Source: Paraburkholderia sp. PREW-6R (GTDB lineage Bacteria; Pseudomonadota; Gammaproteobacteria; Burkholderiales; Burkholderiaceae). From it: a stretch of 64,000 nt of DNA. Position 1 is the first letter of the stretch; each line of letters starts with the position of its first letter. The notes under the pieces were generated by a model. That model saw only the letters and a list, made by a program, of their open reading frames with translations, did not search any database and was not told the DNA's origin. The stretch is taken from assembly GCF_039621805.1 (NCBI RefSeq), contig NZ_CP155076.1, forward strand, positions 248,001 through 312,000. The letters are read 5' to 3'. Below, piece by piece: positions 18,668 through 26,698 of this stretch. The translations under genes and the position numbers were made by a program.

Positions 18668-19044
18668 TGCGCCTGTTGATCGATACGCCCCTTTTCCTGT
18701 GGGCCATGAGCGGCGACAAACAACTCACGAAGAAGGCCGAGGCCATCATGTTGAGCGCAGAAACCGTTTTCGTCAGCGCCGCGAGCATTTGGGAAATTGC
18801 TATCAAGTCTGGAATCGGGAAGCTGGACGCAGACGTGAACGAGCTGGTAGCCCGGATGGAAGAAGCGGGCTTTCGCGAACTGCCCGTGACAGCGACACAC
18901 GCTGCGGCGGTCCGCGATCTGCCCGATATTCACCGCGATCCGTTTGACCGGATGCTGGTCGCACAGGCCATTACTGAGCCATTGCGGCTGCTAACCGGCG
19001 ATGATACCGTGGGTCGGTACTCCGATCTTGTAATCACGCTCTGA
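18667..19044 (+). CDS. PIN-domain toxin (VapC-like, Phd-associated)
   Basis: This is a 125-residue protein from ATG 18667, overlapping the antitoxin stop. It belongs to the PIN group with the start LLIDTPLFLWAMSGD, the motif SAASIWEIAIKSGIGKL, and HRDPFDRMLVAQA, which hold the acidic metal-binding residues. It ends TGDDTVGRYSDLVITL. Family knowledge: ribonuclease toxins with a Phd-type antitoxin. The gene is intact. Confidence 0.9.
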   Translation: MRLLIDTPLFLWAMSGDKQLTKKAEAIMLSAETVFVSAASIWEIAIKSGIGKLDADVNELVARMEEAGFRELPVTATHAAAVRDLPDIHRDPFDRMLVAQAITEPLRLLTGDDTVGRYSDLVITL

Positions 19045-19124
19045 TCGGAAAATCATGAGCAACACGGCACTTCAACATAAGCAGCGTTTCGCGAACGGGC
19101 TGCATTTTTAGCTCAGGAGAGGCC

Positions 19125-19589
19125 ATGTGTGCGTCATTCAGATCGATGTCTTTCGCCAAAAAGGTTGGCTGGCTTTCCATTATCTACCTGGTCGTCGCTG
19201 CGCCTTTTGTCCTGATATTCAGTCACCAGGATTCACCGCCCAATAGCGTGACCTGCCTCGCACAGCATGAGGTTACCGTCCTGCAGGTTTTCACGTTCAA
19301 GGTCTCCCTATACAACAAGGAATGTGGTGAAGCGCAAGCGACACTCGGAATAATGAACGCAGCGTTACTCGCCAAGCCTCCGAACTATGCGCTCGTGGCC
19401 GTTGCGCTCGGCACCTGGCGGCTTAAGTATCCCCGTATAGGTCAGTTGATGTCCCAGGTCGCCTCCGAGGTTGCAGCGAATCCGCAGGCCTCATCCGACT
19501 GGGAGCGGGTACTTACAATTCCTCCAGACTTGAATCGACAGCAAGCGAAGCCCCCACAAGGGGACGGCAGCGTGGCTAAACCGAAATAG
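19125..19589 (+). CDS. Hypothetical membrane-anchored protein
   Basis: This 154-residue protein has a strong AGGAGAGG ribosome site just upstream. A single hydrophobic segment near residues 15-35 (WLSIIYLVVAAPFVLIF) anchors a soluble domain that contains paired Cys residues (CLAQHEVTVLQVF; NKECGEAQATLG) and a helical end. No family was recognised. It follows the phd/PIN pair by 80 bp on the same strand, but a shared transcript is not proven. Confidence 0.6.
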   Translation: MCASFRSMSFAKKVGWLSIIYLVVAAPFVLIFSHQDSPPNSVTCLAQHEVTVLQVFTFKVSLYNKECGEAQATLGIMNAALLAKPPNYALVAVALGTWRLKYPRIGQLMSQVASEVAANPQASSDWERVLTIPPDLNRQQAKPPQGDGSVAKPK

Positions 19590-19849
19590 GAGAAAGTATG
19601 CGCCGGCTGTTGCTATGTTGGGTAGCAGCCCGGATTCAATTGGATCGTGGCGGGGGGCGTTTTGCCTTTTCCAATATTCAAGACAGGGCGCCCGGCCCGG
19701 CCACCGGGCAAGATGCAGCTGATTGTGCTTGAGGAACTTCGACAGTTGTTTGAAACCGAAAAGGCGCGCGCCGGAGTCATTGCAAGGGCAACGCCCGCCA
19801 GGCGTCAAGAGACGTCGTCGCCAATCTGCGGCTGCGGCTCCGGCAGCAA

Positions 19850-20170
19850 TCGGAGCGATACCGATCGCGTGCATCACCGCGCTGGTCCGCTTGAAACGTT
19901 CGGACGCCGGATGCGCGAACAGCAGGGCGAGATCGTCGCGGTGAAGACCACGAGCCACCGCAACTAGTTGGTGGCAGACGCGCCCAAGGATGCCACGGGC
20001 GGACTGTCCCTCGCGCACGCTGCCCGGCAGGTAACGCGCAACCGCTGCCCGCGCCGGCAGGCCTGCGTACCAGGCACGCAGCGCAGCCAGCGAGTCAGCA
20101 TCGGAAAAGCCGTCCGGTGCCGCCGCGAAAGCAAAGGGAGGACAAAGCGCGCTTTCACGGCATCGAGTTT
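19850..20170 (-). pseudogene. Tyrosine recombinase N-terminal fragment (copy 3)
   Basis: The minus strand reads SLAALRAWYAGLPARAAVAR, YLPGSVREGQSARGILGRV, LVAVARGLHRDDLALLFAHP and SERFKRTSAVMHAI, the N-terminal region of a tyrosine recombinase of the DUF3701 type common in Burkholderiales. It is not the region retained by copies 1 and 2, so it is from a related gene. The catalytic domain is absent. Confidence 0.6.
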
Positions 20171-20617
20171 AGTCCTGAAACGTTGCCACAAGGATAAGAA
20201 AACTTATCTTAATGACGCGGCCAGCATGCATTTGTAACGGGCCGGCCACCGCTGTCGAATGCGTGACAAGCTCTGTCAACGGCCGCTTTCAGACAGGACA
20301 AACGCCTCTTTTCGACGCAAAAGGGAGTGTTGGAATTCTGAGGAGCAGCCATTCGCCGCACGAGGTACAACCTCCTGTGGCTAACAATTGAGAGCGAATG
20401 GTCACAAATGGCGGCGGCTTCGAAAACAATCAAGGCAGGCTTTTCGTTGACCACGGAAATTAGTCCGCTTACTCGCGTTCGATAGCCCTGGTGGGCGGCC
20501 AATGCTCCTTGCACACCGCGTCGTTGCCGAGTTTGCAGAATCCCTCAATTACGACCTCAGCACGCCCTGCTTCGTCCGTCTGATTTCCGTTTTTTATCGG
20601 TACAGCGAACGTATGGA
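20171..20617. other. No supported gene
   Basis: About 450 bp between the recombinase fragment and the minus-strand gene ending at 20618. Only short frames without domains were seen. Confidence 0.4.
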
Positions 20618-21250
20618 TCAGCTCATGAAGCTTGAGTCCCGCGTGTTCGGCATAGAAACTGTTGATTGGTTCTCCACATCAAGTGACGGCGTCACGCGGT
20701 AAGCAATTATCTCCGTGTTGCCTTCTCCTTCGTCCCAGAGAACGGCGTAAGAGCGGCTTCGCCACGTTTCGAAGTAGACGAACGATCTGCCGCAGTATCC
20801 GGCTTCTTGAGATAAATCATCGAGAATTGAGTTGCTCATCAAGCGGTAGCCATCGGCAGCGCGGGTGAGATAGGTATCGCGTATGCAAGAGGCCGTTCCC
20901 ACACGCCGCGAGATTCTGTCGATAGCCTGGGATCTGCCGGGTATCGCTATTTCTGTCGAATAACCCGTCGTATCGGCGTATTGAGCCAGCTCAGTTTGGA
21001 TGGCGTCGGCCGAAGCCGGTGCAGCTTGTTCCCAGTACCGCGCAGCCCGGATCTGGTCTCCTGTGCAGCTGTCGAAACATAATTCTTGCGAGCCTAGGTT
21101 CGAGATATCGACACGCGGATGCTGCCGTTGTAACCGGGACAATTGTTTTTCAAAGTGCGCGCATGGTGTTTGTGCTTCGACTGCGGAGGGGTAAATGCTG
21201 AGGCACGCCAGGCAAGCTGCAAGAATCAGGGCAATCGGATGTTTACGCAT
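20618..21250 (-). CDS. Hypothetical secreted protein
   Basis: This 210-residue protein starts at ATG 21250 (an in-frame start at 21292 would add a peptide in front of a good signal sequence). The signal peptide is MRKHPIALILAACLACLSIY followed by PSAVEAQ. The mature part has six Cys residues (PCAHFEKQ, ELCFDSCTGDQ, ASCIRDTY, AGYCGRSF), suggesting disulphides, and a C-terminal WRSRSYAVLWDEGEGN segment. No family was recognised. It is the last of a run of minus-strand genes (to 24789) that share a 45-bp upstream sequence; its copy is at 21406-21450. Confidence 0.6.
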   Translation of the reverse strand: MRKHPIALILAACLACLSIYPSAVEAQTPCAHFEKQLSRLQRQHPRVDISNLGSQELCFDSCTGDQIRAARYWEQAAPASADAIQTELAQYADTTGYSTEIAIPGRSQAIDRISRRVGTASCIRDTYLTRAADGYRLMSNSILDDLSQEAGYCGRSFVYFETWRSRSYAVLWDEGEGNTEIIAYRVTPSLDVENQSTVSMPNTRDSSFMS

Positions 21251-21405
21251 TTGCGGAACAATTCCTTTGAACGTCCAGGTCCGTCGCTTCAACCTGCCTC
21301 TGGTTTGCGACTTTATCTCGCTCGAACAGCCCTATGATCCAGGCGCAAAGGTGCGCCTGGCGGCCGATCGACACGAGTTCTGCCGATTATCGTGATCGCG
21401 TCGAT

Positions 21406-21450
21406 TGTCGACGGTCTTGCAACTGCTGTCGACTGTCCCTTGTGGCCGAA
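21406..21450 (-). repeat. 45-bp dispersed upstream repeat, copy A
   Basis: Pattern on the plus strand: TGTCGAC, 14 bp, TGTCGACTGTCC, then TTGTGGCCGAA. Related copies are at 22311-22355, 23732-23777, 24233-24278 and 24839-24884, each upstream of a different minus-strand gene. Confidence 0.65.
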
Positions 21451-21652
21451 CCCGCTCCTCTGGCCAACGCAGGCGGTCGTTGCTCGCACGTCCATTCCGG
21501 TCCAATGCAGATTGCATACGGCGCTTTCCAGCGATCGACTCGCTTCGATCCCGGGTTGTTTGTTGAATCGAAACGGCGCATGAGCGTTCCCCTCATCGGG
21601 CATTCAAAGTGGTCGCCCCGACAATCGTGGACCCCTTCGGAACTTCAGGTGA

Positions 21653-22255
21653 TCAGCGACAATCCTTCATGGCCGCCAAGTCTTGCTGGCCGAAATACGA
21701 ATCAACTGCATGGATCGAAAGAACACGGATACCGTACGGACCGGTCAGCACATGAACGATCGAAGCTCTGCGCGCATTCGAGTCTGCGGGGTAGTTGAAG
21801 AGCGCAAATGTCGAACAGGTGAATACCATGCCGTCGACTTGATGGTCATACCACGTCACGGGGTTTTGGCATTTCCTTGACATCGGCTGCGCGGAAGTCA
21901 GGTAATAGCGGCTTTCGTGGGACGTGGTTCGGACGAGTAGTCGTTCTCCGGCGTCCGCCAGCATCCACCCGGCAAACACCAGATACGCAAAGATAAGGAG
22001 CAGGAAGCCGAAAAATTGGCGGGTGTCAATGCGCCTGTTCGAACTAGCCTGTTTTGTCGACATTCGAGTCAGTACACCGATGGCGGCAACAACGAGCGTG
22101 GCGAGCCCGAACCCGATCCATACAGGATCTAGGCGGCCACGCAGCATATTATTTGCAAAAGAATCAGCAACAGCACCGGACAGGACGAACGCAACGGGAA
22201 AAATTGAAATCAGGCCGTAGAAAAGGATGTATGCAGTAACCGAACGGATTTTCAT
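21653..22255 (-). CDS. Hypothetical inner-membrane protein
   Basis: This 200-residue protein from ATG 22255 has three hydrophobic segments: residues about 7-30 (AYILFYGLISIFPVAFVLSG), about 44-62 (PVWIGFGLATLVVAAIGVL) and about 82-102 (FFGFLLLIFAYLVFAGWML). A soluble C-terminal part with a few Cys residues follows (MSRKCQNPVTWYDHQVDG; FTCSTFALFNYP). No family was recognised. The 45-bp repeat copy B lies 56 bp upstream of its start. Confidence 0.6.
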   Translation of the reverse strand: MKIRSVTAYILFYGLISIFPVAFVLSGAVADSFANNMLRGRLDPVWIGFGLATLVVAAIGVLTRMSTKQASSNRRIDTRQFFGFLLLIFAYLVFAGWMLADAGERLLVRTTSHESRYYLTSAQPMSRKCQNPVTWYDHQVDGMVFTCSTFALFNYPADSNARRASIVHVLTGPYGIRVLSIHAVDSYFGQQDLAAMKDCR

Positions 22256-22310
22256 TTTTCCCAAGATTGTAAGCGTCACGGGATGGCACCAGCGCCCGCT
22301 GCGGACGGAT

Positions 22311-22355
22311 TGTCAGCGATCTGTGCGGTGGTGTCGACTGTCCGAAATTGGCCGA
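22311..22355 (-). repeat. 45-bp dispersed upstream repeat, copy B
   Basis: Pattern: TGTCAGC, 14 bp (GATCTG...), TGTCGACTGTCC, GAAATTGGCCGAA. The spacing and flanking words match copy A. It lies upstream of the membrane-protein gene starting at 22255. Confidence 0.65.
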
Positions 22356-22491
22356 ACGTCAGCCTCCGGCCCGATATCGACGCGAACGTCCCTAGCCACC
22401 CTAACCGGCCATAGGCGCTGCCCCTAGCAGCCGTTCACACGACCATCTGTACAGCTTGTTGCACGATGAAGTAACTATGGGGCCGGAGATG

Positions 22492-23694
22492 TCATCGACC
22501 GTCGACGCCCATTGCTTTCAACGCCGGAGCGAGAACGCCACTCCATTGCTTTTGCATTTGTCGATCCTTTTCCTGCTGAGCACGACTGGCCCATAAATTC
22601 GGCAGCAGATCTCGCGTTGAGTCCGGGGAATGTTCGATTCCCAAGTCGGTAAACTTTTGTGCGAGCACCGGGTCGCCAAGCGGATCTTTAGCCCCAGTCA
22701 TATGAGCGATAGAAGCCTGCAGCCCAAGGGAGGTCATCGCCGCTGGGTATCCTTGATCGGCTGCCTTGCGTAACCAGACAATGCTTTGAGCATCATCCTT
22801 GGAAACACCTCTACCTCGCTGATAATCGAAAGCGACAATGAACTGCGCGTCCGGTCGTCCCTGTTCGGCCGCCTTGCGGAGCCAGGCAGCCGCCTGTGCA
22901 GAATCCTTCGGCACTCCACGCCCCGTCAGGTAAAAGGTCGAGAGAACCAATTGTGCGTCGGCATGCCCTTGGTTTGCCGCGTTCTGACACAGGTCGGCGG
23001 CGTGTTTCGCTTCGGTCGGTATGGTCCAGTCATCGTCGGAGGCTGAGAGAGCAGCGAAAAGACACTGTGCCTCGGGCTGTCCCTGCTCGCCAGCTTGCTG
23101 GAATAGCGAGGCTGCCTGAGTCCGGTCTTTGAGCGTTCCAACACCAGTCAGATACGCGATGCCGAGTTCGACCTCGGCATCCGCATCGCCTTGGGATGCA
23201 GTAGCGTAGGCACGATAAAACGCCTGTGACTCATCAGCCGCCTGCTCCACAAGCTCTCGCCACCATTGTCCGCCTCGGTCATCATCGACAGGTAGGAGTT
23301 GGCCGCTAACAAACATTTGCCTGAGACGTGAGCGGGCTAGGGGAAGACCTTGCTCCGCAGCTTTCCGGTACCAGACCACCGCTTCGGTCTGGTCGTTTTT
23401 CACACCGCGGCCGATGTCGTAGCTCTGCCCGACCTGGTATTCGCCAATAGCACTACCCTGATCGGCCGCTTTACGGAACCATGCAAACGCCTGGCCGAAA
23501 TCCTTGGATGAACCCAATACGTATTGGAACCCACGCATAAGCTGGGTGTTGGCGTCATCCTGTTCCACCTGCCTACGCGTTGACGAATTTTCAGCATTGT
23601 TCGTTTGGATCTGTGCACAGCCGCTCATCGCAGCAGCTGCAATCACCAGCCGCGCAATCGTGCAGCAACGTTTCCAACTATTTTTTTTCGCCAT
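22492..23694 (-). CDS. Sel1-repeat lipoprotein
   Basis: This is a 400-residue protein starting at ATG 23694. A signal peptide with lipobox (VIAAAAMSGC) predicts lipid anchoring at about Cys26. The body is a series of Sel1-like repeats of about 36 residues: AFAWFRKAADQGSAIGEYQV, AVVWYRKAAEQGLPLAR, AASLFQQAGEQGQPEAQCLF, AAAWLRKAAEQGRPDAQFIV and SIVWLRKAADQGYPAAMTSL. Family knowledge: SLR proteins are protein-interaction scaffolds, often periplasmic, and some occur with secretion or immunity loci. Repeat copy E lies about 40 bp upstream. Confidence 0.88.
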   Translation of the reverse strand: MAKKNSWKRCCTIARLVIAAAAMSGCAQIQTNNAENSSTRRQVEQDDANTQLMRGFQYVLGSSKDFGQAFAWFRKAADQGSAIGEYQVGQSYDIGRGVKNDQTEAVVWYRKAAEQGLPLARSRLRQMFVSGQLLPVDDDRGGQWWRELVEQAADESQAFYRAYATASQGDADAEVELGIAYLTGVGTLKDRTQAASLFQQAGEQGQPEAQCLFAALSASDDDWTIPTEAKHAADLCQNAANQGHADAQLVLSTFYLTGRGVPKDSAQAAAWLRKAAEQGRPDAQFIVAFDYQRGRGVSKDDAQSIVWLRKAADQGYPAAMTSLGLQASIAHMTGAKDPLGDPVLAQKFTDLGIEHSPDSTRDLLPNLWASRAQQEKDRQMQKQWSGVLAPALKAMGVDGR

Positions 23695-23731
23695 TGAAAT
23701 CACTATCGGAAATCTGCGGTAATCCGGTTAT

Positions 23732-23777
23732 TGTCGTCGATTCGTCCCATCCGGTCGCATGTCCCTTCTTGGGCCGC
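23732..23777 (-). repeat. 45-bp dispersed upstream repeat, copy E (most diverged)
   Basis: Pattern: TGTCGTCGATTCGTCC, then CGCATGTCCCTTCTTGGGCCGCT. It keeps the TGTCG start, the TGTCC word and the TGGxCCG end of the other copies. It lies just upstream of the Sel1 lipoprotein gene. Confidence 0.45.
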
Positions 23778-23806
23778 TTCACGCCCATTTCGATAACGGG
23801 CCGCAA

Positions 23807-24232
23807 TCAAAGGCTGAATTCAAGAACGTTTCCGTTAGCAGCCGCCGAAGCAAGAAGGCTTCGTAGCATGACCAGTCGCGAGATGAGATCCGTCCGCTGA
23901 ACCTCCACAGTATGGGAGTCTCCAGCAGGGGACCAACCGCAAACGAAGCGCACCTTTTCTTCACGCTGCGATTCAAGCGATCGAACCCAAGTCTCTAACT
24001 CCAAAGCAATTTGTACGAGAGCCGCAGGCTCAGCCTCATCCTCTTCGAATTGGTCGAACATCGTTCCCAGCGAGTTGTTGATTCGATTCCAGAATCCCGA
24101 CGCGAAGAGCCACTCCGAGACTGCACCGTCTAGCATGAGGACTGGCTCTGCAGGGCTACCCGCGATAAAGAAGCGCGACGCCTGTAATCGGCGCATGACG
24201 CGAAAGGTAATCTCGAAGTCAGCGAAGAACAT
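23807..24232 (-). CDS. Hypothetical protein (possibly immunity-like)
   Basis: This 141-residue acidic soluble protein from ATG 24232 reads MFFADFEITFRVMRRLQASR, then EWLFASGFWNRINNSLGTMF, ETWVRSLESQREEKVRFVCG and VQRTDLISRLVMLRSLLAS. The size, acidity and lack of a signal are like small immunity proteins, but no family was recognised. The frame extends upstream to 24379; I chose 24232 because the upstream part is low-complexity basic sequence unlike the rest. Repeat copy C abuts this start. Confidence 0.5.
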   Translation of the reverse strand: MFFADFEITFRVMRRLQASRFFIAGSPAEPVLMLDGAVSEWLFASGFWNRINNSLGTMFDQFEEDEAEPAALVQIALELETWVRSLESQREEKVRFVCGWSPAGDSHTVEVQRTDLISRLVMLRSLLASAAANGNVLEFSL

Positions 24233-24278
24233 TGTCGACGATCTGGGCTCCGCCGTCGACCAACCGAAACTGGCCGGA
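24233..24278 (-). repeat. 45-bp dispersed upstream repeat, copy C
   Basis: Pattern: TGTCGAC, GATCTG plus 8 bp, CGTCGACCAACC, GAAACTGGCCGGA. It directly abuts the ATG at 24232. Confidence 0.6.
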
Positions 24279-24429
24279 CACTGCCTGAAGCGTGGGGCAT
24301 CGAACCAATCCGCGCTATCGCGTCGCGGGCGGCTGGGTGCAACCCGAGACGGACGAACAGTGTAGTTTTCAACGGACATTCAAGGGTCGCCGTGCACGTG
24401 CAGCAGTAATGCGCGTCAGGCACCATTAT

Positions 24430-24789
24430 TCAGGAAAGCAGTTCAATCTCGCGTGCAAGCGCTTCATTTTTTCTAGCGACCCACAGGAAAAGAAGGCCAA
24501 GAATCCCAAAGATGACCAAAAAGGTCACGAATTCTGCTGCGACGGGACTTCCCGGTGATTTGGGTTTGATTGCCAATTCCACACCCAGCACGAACGGGAA
24601 AACAAACAATATCCTGCTGAACCAGCGCATCTGTTTTCCCGTTGCTCGTAACTTCTGCACTAAAGCACCGTTTTCCAGCGCGAATTGTGCTGGACTCAAA
24701 CCCCGCGACTTTGCATTTCGCCAACGGAGCGCTCGATGCACTCCAACAAACAAAACTGCGATCGCTAGATATATGTTGTAAGCGTGCAT
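24430..24789 (-). CDS. Small hypothetical membrane protein
   Basis: This 119-residue protein from ATG 24789 (MHAYNIYLAIAVLFVGVHRA) has an N-terminal hydrophobic helix, a middle helix (WFSRILFVFPFVLGVELAI) and a C-terminal one (FVTFLVIFGILGLLFLWVA), followed by a charged tail. No family was recognised. Repeat copy D lies about 50 bp upstream. Confidence 0.6.
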   Translation of the reverse strand: MHAYNIYLAIAVLFVGVHRALRWRNAKSRGLSPAQFALENGALVQKLRATGKQMRWFSRILFVFPFVLGVELAIKPKSPGSPVAAEFVTFLVIFGILGLLFLWVARKNEALAREIELLS

Positions 24790-24838
24790 GGTTTGCGATG
24801 GATTACGAGATGCCAACTGGGTCGGGTGGTAGCCACGT

Positions 24839-24884
24839 CGTCGACTATCTGCCCAAGGGTGTCGACTGTCTCAAACTGCCCGCT
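24839..24884 (-). repeat. 45-bp dispersed upstream repeat, copy D
   Basis: Pattern: CGTCGAC, TATCTG plus 8 bp, TGTCGACTGTCT, CAAACTGCCCGCT. It lies upstream of the gene starting at 24789. Confidence 0.6.
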
Positions 24885-25116
24885 TAGGGACTGACGAGCT
24901 GACCAGCCACGCGAGCTACGTGCGGGTGCGCTCGTCCGGATGTCGGCGCCGGTGCGTCAGATCGGAGGGCCGTGCGAGTCGTCCGTGCAGCAGGTATTTT
25001 CCTCCGGCCTGCATGAACAGCACAATGCGCGACCACGCCGTCACAATGAGCAAAGAGGCTACTGTGGCGCGTGCGGCCGATGTATGTGAAGGTATGCTGT
25101 TCAGGTTCATCGCGGC
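24885..25116. other. No supported gene
   Basis: A short minus-strand frame (25110-24916) with one hydrophobic stretch is present, but it has no ribosome site or recognisable domain. Nothing else was seen. Confidence 0.35.
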
Positions 25117-25240
25117 TCATTGTTGCTGTGCGTCGTCGAACCCGAGCCGTCCGAGACTGCCGGCGAGTCTTGGGCGCGCTGCGCGCCAGTCAGTCAGCGC
25201 CTGCACGTGTTGCTGACCAGCGGTGCCGAATGCCGCTCCT
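25117..25240 (-). pseudogene. Second TolC C-terminal end (vestige)
   Basis: Directly after the tolC stop, in another frame, the minus strand reads QQHVQALTDWRAARPRLAGS and then LGRLGFDDAQQQ. This mirrors the last part of the intact TolC (RIQALAGWDTARVELASKLG, RLEL). It looks like the decayed 3' end of a duplicated tolC. Confidence 0.55.
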
Positions 25241-26698
25241 TCACTTTCCTTCCCATTGATACCGTTGCCCTGAAATACTGTCCAGTTCGAGCCTTCCAAG
25301 TTTTGACGCCAGTTCGACCCGTGCGGTATCCCACCCGGCCAGCGCCTGGATGCGTCGCTGCTTCGCGTTGGCCAGCGCCGCCTGGGTGTTTAACAGTTCA
25401 AGGATGTTTCCGACGCCCGCATCGTAACGATGCTGTGCGGCCTTCCAGGCCTGCTGCGCGATGTCGAGCAGTCTTGCGCTATTCTGTGCATTGGACGTTG
25501 CGCCGGTCAGCGCCTGGAAGCTTGTCCACACGTCAAGTGCCACCTGCCGCCTGGCGTCATCAACGCTATCCAGTTGCCGTTCCGCCTGCGCCCGTGCCTG
25601 GTCGGTCTGGTAATGCCGCCCGAATCCCTCGAACAGCGGAATGCTCACCTGTATGCCGACATAGGCTTCATGGCCGGTCGCCGGATACGTCGGCAAACCG
25701 AGCCCCATACTTTCGGGCTGGTTGTCGCGACTGTATTTGCCCACCAGGCTGATTGAGGGCAGACCCTGCGCGCGCGTCTGCGAAACCTTCGCGAGCGCGG
25801 CTTCGTACTGCGCCTGCGCGGCGCGCACGGAAGGATGGGCAGTCTGCACGTCGCGAATCATCTGCGCAACCGGTTCGCTGAACGTCGCATCGGTGCGCGC
25901 ATCTTCTGTGACGGCCGGCACTTCCAGCGCAACGGATGGATCAAGGTTCATGTCCGATGCGAGCGTGCCAAGGGCGGTCTGCATATCGCTCTCAGCTTTT
26001 GTCAGGCTGAATACCGCCTGTTCGTGCTGCGTTTGCGCCTGCAGGGCGTCCGTGACTGGCGCGACGCCCCGCTCGGTACGCGCCTGCGCGGCAACCATGC
26101 TCTGGCGCGTCATGCTCTCGACGTCTCTCGCCGCGTCGAGCTCGCCCATTGCCGTCTGTGCGCCAAAGTAATCCTTTGCGACCGTTGCGAATTCTTCCTG
26201 CAACGTCGCGTCCTGTGTTGCGCGCGCGGCTTCCAGCAGCGCATTCGCGTTCCTGAGTGTCGCCTCGCGCCCTCCGAAGTCGAACAGCAGCCAGTTCAGT
26301 GATACGCCTTCAGAGCGCACCGTCGCGGTGTAATCCGAACCAAGCGCCGGATGATTCTCGATATCGACAACGGAGTTTTCGCGCATGCCCTGCCAGTTTG
26401 CGGAAACGGTCGGCAGGTACGCGGCGCGCGCCGCACCGACGCCCGCTGCCTGCGCCTTTACATCGGCCCATGCCTGGCGCGTTTTCGGGTTGCTGCACAG
26501 CGATCGCGCGACCGCTTCGGCCAGCCGCAGGGGACGCTCCGGCGCGCCTGTCGGACACCCGTCGGCCGATAGCATTGCGCCCGCAGCGGTTGCCGGAATG
26601 TCCTGCTGCGCGCGCAGCACATCAAGCGCATGAGCAGGCACGCATGGCGCCAGCAAGGCGGCGAGGACAGCGGGCCGCATAAGTAGTCTACCGTTCAC
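25241..26698 (-). CDS. tolC: TolC-family outer-membrane channel of type I secretion
   Basis: This 485-residue protein forms the outer-membrane exit duct. The signal peptide runs to about residue 24 (LLAPCVPAHA). Two OEP repeats follow, with typical text: LAEAVARSLCSNPKTRQAWA near residue 57, WQGMRENSVVDIENHP, and in the second half SIPLFEGFGRHYQTDQARAQ and YDAGVGNILELLNTQAALAN. I chose GTG 26698 because GGAG sits 8 bases upstream; it overlaps hlyD by 11 bp. An ATG at 26680 is the alternative. Last gene of the hlyB-hlyD-tolC operon. Confidence 0.9.
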   Translation of the reverse strand: MNGRLLMRPAVLAALLAPCVPAHALDVLRAQQDIPATAAGAMLSADGCPTGAPERPLRLAEAVARSLCSNPKTRQAWADVKAQAAGVGAARAAYLPTVSANWQGMRENSVVDIENHPALGSDYTATVRSEGVSLNWLLFDFGGREATLRNANALLEAARATQDATLQEEFATVAKDYFGAQTAMGELDAARDVESMTRQSMVAAQARTERGVAPVTDALQAQTQHEQAVFSLTKAESDMQTALGTLASDMNLDPSVALEVPAVTEDARTDATFSEPVAQMIRDVQTAHPSVRAAQAQYEAALAKVSQTRAQGLPSISLVGKYSRDNQPESMGLGLPTYPATGHEAYVGIQVSIPLFEGFGRHYQTDQARAQAERQLDSVDDARRQVALDVWTSFQALTGATSNAQNSARLLDIAQQAWKAAQHRYDAGVGNILELLNTQAALANAKQRRIQALAGWDTARVELASKLGRLELDSISGQRYQWEGK

